A stretch of 9,488 nucleotides of DNA, taken from NCBI GenBank assembly GCA_900543705.1, contig UQSL01000075.1, forward strand, positions 1 to 9,488, given 5' to 3'. A program made the translations under genes and the position numbers. How positions within the stretch are numbered: position 1 is the first letter of the stretch; each line of letters opens with the position of its first letter. Positions 7,242 to 9,488 of this stretch are shown here, in pieces. The notes beneath the pieces are model-generated. The model did no database searches and was not told where the DNA came from. It saw only the letters and a list, made by a program, of their open reading frames with translations. This DNA comes from an uncultured Oscillospiraceae bacterium. Its GTDB lineage: Bacteria > Bacillota > Clostridia > Oscillospirales > Ruminococcaceae.

Positions 7242-7270
7242 AGTATACGATAAGACGGAGAAGAAAACAA
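7242..7270 (-). promoter_or_regulatory. Promoter of the esterase-gpsA-rarA operon
   Basis: On the minus strand, -35 TTGTTT (7270-7265) and -10 TATACT (7247-7242) are separated by exactly 17 bases, a sigma-A-type match. Transcription would start near 7235, giving a leader of about 30 bases that holds the AAGGAGG site of the esterase. Confidence 0.65.
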
Positions 7271-7525
7271 GACGAAGCAGGGCAGGAGGAGGAAAGCTTT
7301 TATAGGGTTACGCCCCTTCGCCCGCCTTAGGATTGCTCTCCCATTCCTCGCGTCTACTCTGTGTAAACAGTCAAAACCACAGTTTATGCTTCTTTTAAAT
7401 GTACAGAGATTTGTCTCGAGATTTTATTAGCCGGTACCAAACTGACCGGTAGGACCCTTCCTGGTTTCAGAAAGGAACGAAAGAAAAACCATGAAACCAA
7501 CAACCTCGATCGGCACTGAAAAAGA
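7271..7525. other. Intergenic stretch without a clear gene
   Basis: Together with the flanking promoter and terminator this fills the 373 bases between the esterase and the MalY-like gene. No open frame with a credible ribosome site is present. It holds a perfect inverted repeat TGGTTTCA / TGAAACCA (7462-7469 and 7492-7499), a direct repeat CCGGTA (7431-7436 and 7446-7451), and a 21-codon leftward frame (7492-7427) discussed in the findings. I recognise no riboswitch or small RNA. Confidence 0.5.
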
Positions 7526-7560
7526 CATAAAAAGCTCCCCTTCCATAACAGAAAGGGGAG
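7526..7560 (-). terminator. Rho-independent terminator after the MalY-like gene
   Basis: Read leftward, CTCCCCTT (7560-7553), a 10-base loop, then AAGGGGAG (7542-7535) followed by CTTTTTATG. This is a GC-rich 8-bp stem with a T-run directly behind it, 20 bases past the stop codon of the PLP-enzyme gene. Confidence 0.85.
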
Positions 7561-7579
7561 ACCAAACTGTTTCTGAATC

Positions 7580-8764
7580 CTATTTTTTCAGCAGGGTATA
7601 AGCGTGATAGAGCTTGTCCATACCCTCTTTGAGAGTGCTCATCGGACAGCCGGCATTCAGGCGGATAAAGCCTTTCTTTCCGGCGGTTTCGGAGTACGGT
7701 GTACCGTCGCCGAGGCCGATTTTCTCGTTTTCCACGAGGAAGTGGATGATTTCCTCGCTCGTCTTGCCAAAAACGCCGAAATCAACCCAGATGAGGTAGG
7801 TCCCCTCAGGTCTAGTGACGGAAATATCCGGCATCTTCTCTTTACAAAACTCATAGACATAATTCATGTTGCCCTGCAAATACTCGTTCATCTGGTCCAC
7901 CCATCTGGCACCATGAGTATAAGCGGCCTCGCAGGCAAGTTTGGAGAGGATATTGGGGGAAGGGGCTTTGTTCTTTGACATCTGCGTCTGGACTTTCTCC
8001 CTTGTCTCCTTGCCCGGAATCAAGGCGTTGGAAACGGACAAGCCTGCAATGTTGAAGGTTTTGCTCGGTGCAATGCAGACAACCAGATGGTCATAGATGG
8101 AGTCAAAGCACATTGCAGAGGTGAGTTTGTGTCCCGGCATAATGATGTCGCAGTGGATTTCGTCCGAAACAAGATAAATGCCGTAGCGGCTGCACAGCTC
8201 AACGACTTTTGCCATCTCCTCATGGCTCCAGACCCTGCCGACCGGATTATGCGGATTGCACAGCAGAATCATTTTGGCACCGTTTTTAATTTTTTGCTCC
8301 AAATCCTCAAAGTCCATAGTATAGTAGTTGTTTTCGTCCCGTTTGAGCTCGCTTTTGATAAGCACGCGGTCGTTGAGGGAGATGACGCTGTGAAACGGCG
8401 GATATACCGGGGTCTCAATGATGATTTTATCACCCGGTTCCGTCAAACTCTGTACGGCGACAGCCACGCTTCCCATGACGCCAGTGCCCGGAACAATCCA
8501 TTCTTTTTGTATTTCATAACCATAACGGGATTTTGTCCAGTTCTGGATGGAGGTGTAGTATTCCTCCCTTGCAACGGTGTAGCCGAACACTGGGTGTTTG
8601 ATTCGCTCTGCCATGGCCTGCTGAATTTCCGGTAGAACCGCAAAATCAGAGTCTGCAACCCAAAACGGGAGAAGCCCCTCTGCACCAAACGGTCCGGTCT
8701 GACTGTCCCACTTGGAACTGCCGGTACCTCGTCGATCGACAAACTGATCAAAATTGTACTGCAT
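7580..8764 (-). CDS. MalY/PatB-family PLP aminotransferase, cystathionine beta-lyase-like
   Basis: Fold-type I PLP enzyme, 394 residues, the normal length for MalY/PatB. These cytosolic proteins cleave the C-S bond of cystathionine or cysteine conjugates; E. coli MalY also modulates MalT. The family signature is visible from the first residues (NFDQFVDRRGTGSSKWD, 4-20), then PFWVADSDF (33-41), TGVMGSV at the phosphate-binding turn (94-100), Tyr121, CNPHNPVGRVW (169-179), SDEIHCDI (200-207) and the Schiff-base lysine Lys235 in APSKTFNIAGL. Arg368 in FIRLNAGCP would bind the substrate carboxylate. ATG 8764 has AAGGAG ten bases upstream, a strong promoter upstream and a terminator downstream, so it is probably monocistronic. 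It could serve methionine synthesis or cysteine breakdown; many such genes are labelled simply pyridoxal phosphate-dependent aminotransferase. Symbol left blank because malY and patB cannot be separated. Confidence 0.92.
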   Translation of the reverse strand: MQYNFDQFVDRRGTGSSKWDSQTGPFGAEGLLPFWVADSDFAVLPEIQQAMAERIKHPVFGYTVAREEYYTSIQNWTKSRYGYEIQKEWIVPGTGVMGSVAVAVQSLTEPGDKIIIETPVYPPFHSVISLNDRVLIKSELKRDENNYYTMDFEDLEQKIKNGAKMILLCNPHNPVGRVWSHEEMAKVVELCSRYGIYLVSDEIHCDIIMPGHKLTSAMCFDSIYDHLVVCIAPSKTFNIAGLSVSNALIPGKETREKVQTQMSKNKAPSPNILSKLACEAAYTHGARWVDQMNEYLQGNMNYVYEFCKEKMPDISVTRPEGTYLIWVDFGVFGKTSEEIIHFLVENEKIGLGDGTPYSETAGKKGFIRLNAGCPMSTLKEGMDKLYHAYTLLKK

Positions 8765-8826
8765 AGTTTTTACGCTCCTTTTCCATCAATCCGAGAGTAA
8801 TGATTCAAAATAATATCCTGCTTCAA

Positions 8827-8855
8827 ATTATAATGTGGAAGATCGTCGACGACAA
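8827..8855 (-). promoter_or_regulatory. Promoter of the MalY-like gene
   Basis: Minus-strand -35 TTGTCG (8855-8850) and perfect -10 TATAAT (8832-8827) with a 17-base spacer. The start would be near 8820, leaving a leader of about 55 bases before ATG 8764. No attenuator is evident in the leader. Confidence 0.75.
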
Positions 8856-8945
8856 GGGGAGTATTCTCTAAGTTTTTTGTAGAAAATTATCTATTTCGCA
8901 CGAAGGAGATATTTAGAAAAAACTGAAAGTAGTTTACCGTGAGCG

Positions 8946-8974
8946 TTGCAGTTTTAGGAGTGTAGAATTATAAT
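8946..8974 (+). promoter_or_regulatory. Promoter of the 9046 gene
   Basis: Plus-strand -35 TTGCAG (8946-8951) and perfect -10 TATAAT (8969-8974) with a 17-base spacer. A perfect 13-base AT-only palindrome, AATTAT-A-ATAATT (8966-8978), overlaps the -10 box. It could be an operator, but in AT-rich DNA this is weak evidence. Confidence 0.7.
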
Positions 8975-9045
8975 AATTGTAGTAGAAAATCCCATTCAAT
9001 CGGGGTAAAATGATATCTGCTTTTGACAAGGAAAGGAGTTTTTTT

Positions 9046-9488
9046 ATGTATTTTGAACGCCAGGGGAAACAGAACACTGAGGAGACGATCCGTATTGCCT
9101 TTGAACAGGCGAAGGAGCTTGGCATCCATGATGTTGTCATTGCTACAAGCACGGGTCTATCTCTCGATTATGTAACGGATGCCCAGGCAAAGGGCTTCAA
9201 TGTCGTCGCCGTAACCTGTGCCTATGGTTCGAAGAACCTAAATGAAAACCGGGTACCGGAGGAAAAACGGGCGGAGCTTCTTGCCCGAGGCATCAAGGTC
9301 TGCACTGCGGCACATGTCCTTTCCGGAGCAGAGCGGGGCATTTCCACCAAGCTTGGCGGTTACGGCCCGGTCGAAATTATGGCACACACCCTGCGAATGT
9401 TTGGCCAGGGAACAAAGGTCTGTGTAGAGGTCGCTGTGATGGCAGCGGATGCGGGCCTTATCCCATCGGGAACCCCGATAATCTCCGT
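9046..9488 (+). CDS. Pyruvate kinase C-terminal (alpha/beta)-like domain protein, partial
   Basis: The first 147 codons of a gene that runs off the window. It resembles stand-alone proteins annotated as pyruvate kinase alpha/beta domain-containing, found in Clostridia and archaea; these lack the TIM-barrel catalytic domain and their function is not established. Visible features are an N-terminal helix NTEETIRIAFEQAKELGI (10-27), a beta strand into a small-residue turn VVIATSTG (30-37) typical of this alpha/beta fold, VVAVTCAYGSKN (53-64), and the distinctive CTAAHVLSGAERGIS (86-100) and GGYGPVEIMAHTLRMFGQG (104-122), followed by VCVEVAVMAADAGLIP. ATG 9046 has AAGGAG seven bases upstream and a good promoter. 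It is divergent from the MalY-like gene, so the two may share control. The family recognition is moderate; no activity should be assumed. Confidence 0.75.
   Translation, partial: MYFERQGKQNTEETIRIAFEQAKELGIHDVVIATSTGLSLDYVTDAQAKGFNVVAVTCAYGSKNLNENRVPEEKRAELLARGIKVCTAAHVLSGAERGISTKLGGYGPVEIMAHTLRMFGQGTKVCVEVAVMAADAGLIPSGTPIIS

Noticed and set aside
8087..8635. 182-codon rightward frame inside the MalY-like gene
   Set aside because: Antisense shadow of a gene with all catalytic residues visible.
8900..8935. AAGGAG motif near 8902 suggesting a small gene
   Set aside because: No ATG, GTG or TTG follows at a useful distance and the frame closes at once.

Overview
The window looks like chromosomal DNA from a low-to-mid GC, endospore-forming Firmicute, most likely a gut-type Clostridia (Oscillospiraceae/Ruminococcaceae-like). 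The reasons are strong AAGGAGG ribosome sites, sigma-A-type promoters with 17-bp spacers, a YtvI-type sporulation membrane protein and a pheB-hom-lysC gene order. All genes belong to recognisable families. I see no mobile element, CRISPR array, tRNA, rRNA or defence cassette, and no convincing new multigene system.

Layout. Positions 1 to about 105 are homopolymer-rich and look like corrupted sequence, which truncates a leftward ytvI-like gene (to 904). Reading right from 1121 is an aspartate-pathway cluster: an HTH-ACT protein (pheB-like), homoserine dehydrogenase (hom) and aspartate kinase (lysC), closed by a terminator just after 4047. Both enzyme genes are damaged as written. hom lacks a short N-terminal stretch and shifts frame near 1657; lysC has a TAA at codon 50. 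lysC also carries an internal Shine-Dalgarno plus GTG in frame, placed to make a separate regulatory (beta) subunit, as described for Bacillus-type aspartokinase II.

A leftward operon follows: esterase (7206-6442), a GpsA-like glycerol-3-phosphate dehydrogenase with a TTG start (6434-5475), and rarA (5444-4170). It has a clear promoter at 7242-7270 and ends in a perfect 16-bp hairpin between the convergent rarA and lysC ends. After a 373-base intergenic stretch with a terminator and a small repeat-like element comes a leftward MalY/PatB-type PLP C-S lyase (8764-7580). It is divergent from a rightward pyruvate-kinase C-terminal-like protein that starts at 9046 and runs off the window. Two good back-to-back promoters lie between these last two genes.

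How they fit together: pheB-hom-lysC would direct aspartate toward threonine, methionine and lysine, and MalY touches the same sulfur amino acid area. The esterase-gpsA-rarA operon mixes lipid or ester metabolism with replication-fork maintenance. The two lesions in adjacent pathway genes are the main oddity. They could mean loss of the pathway or sequence errors, and the poor window edge makes errors a serious possibility.
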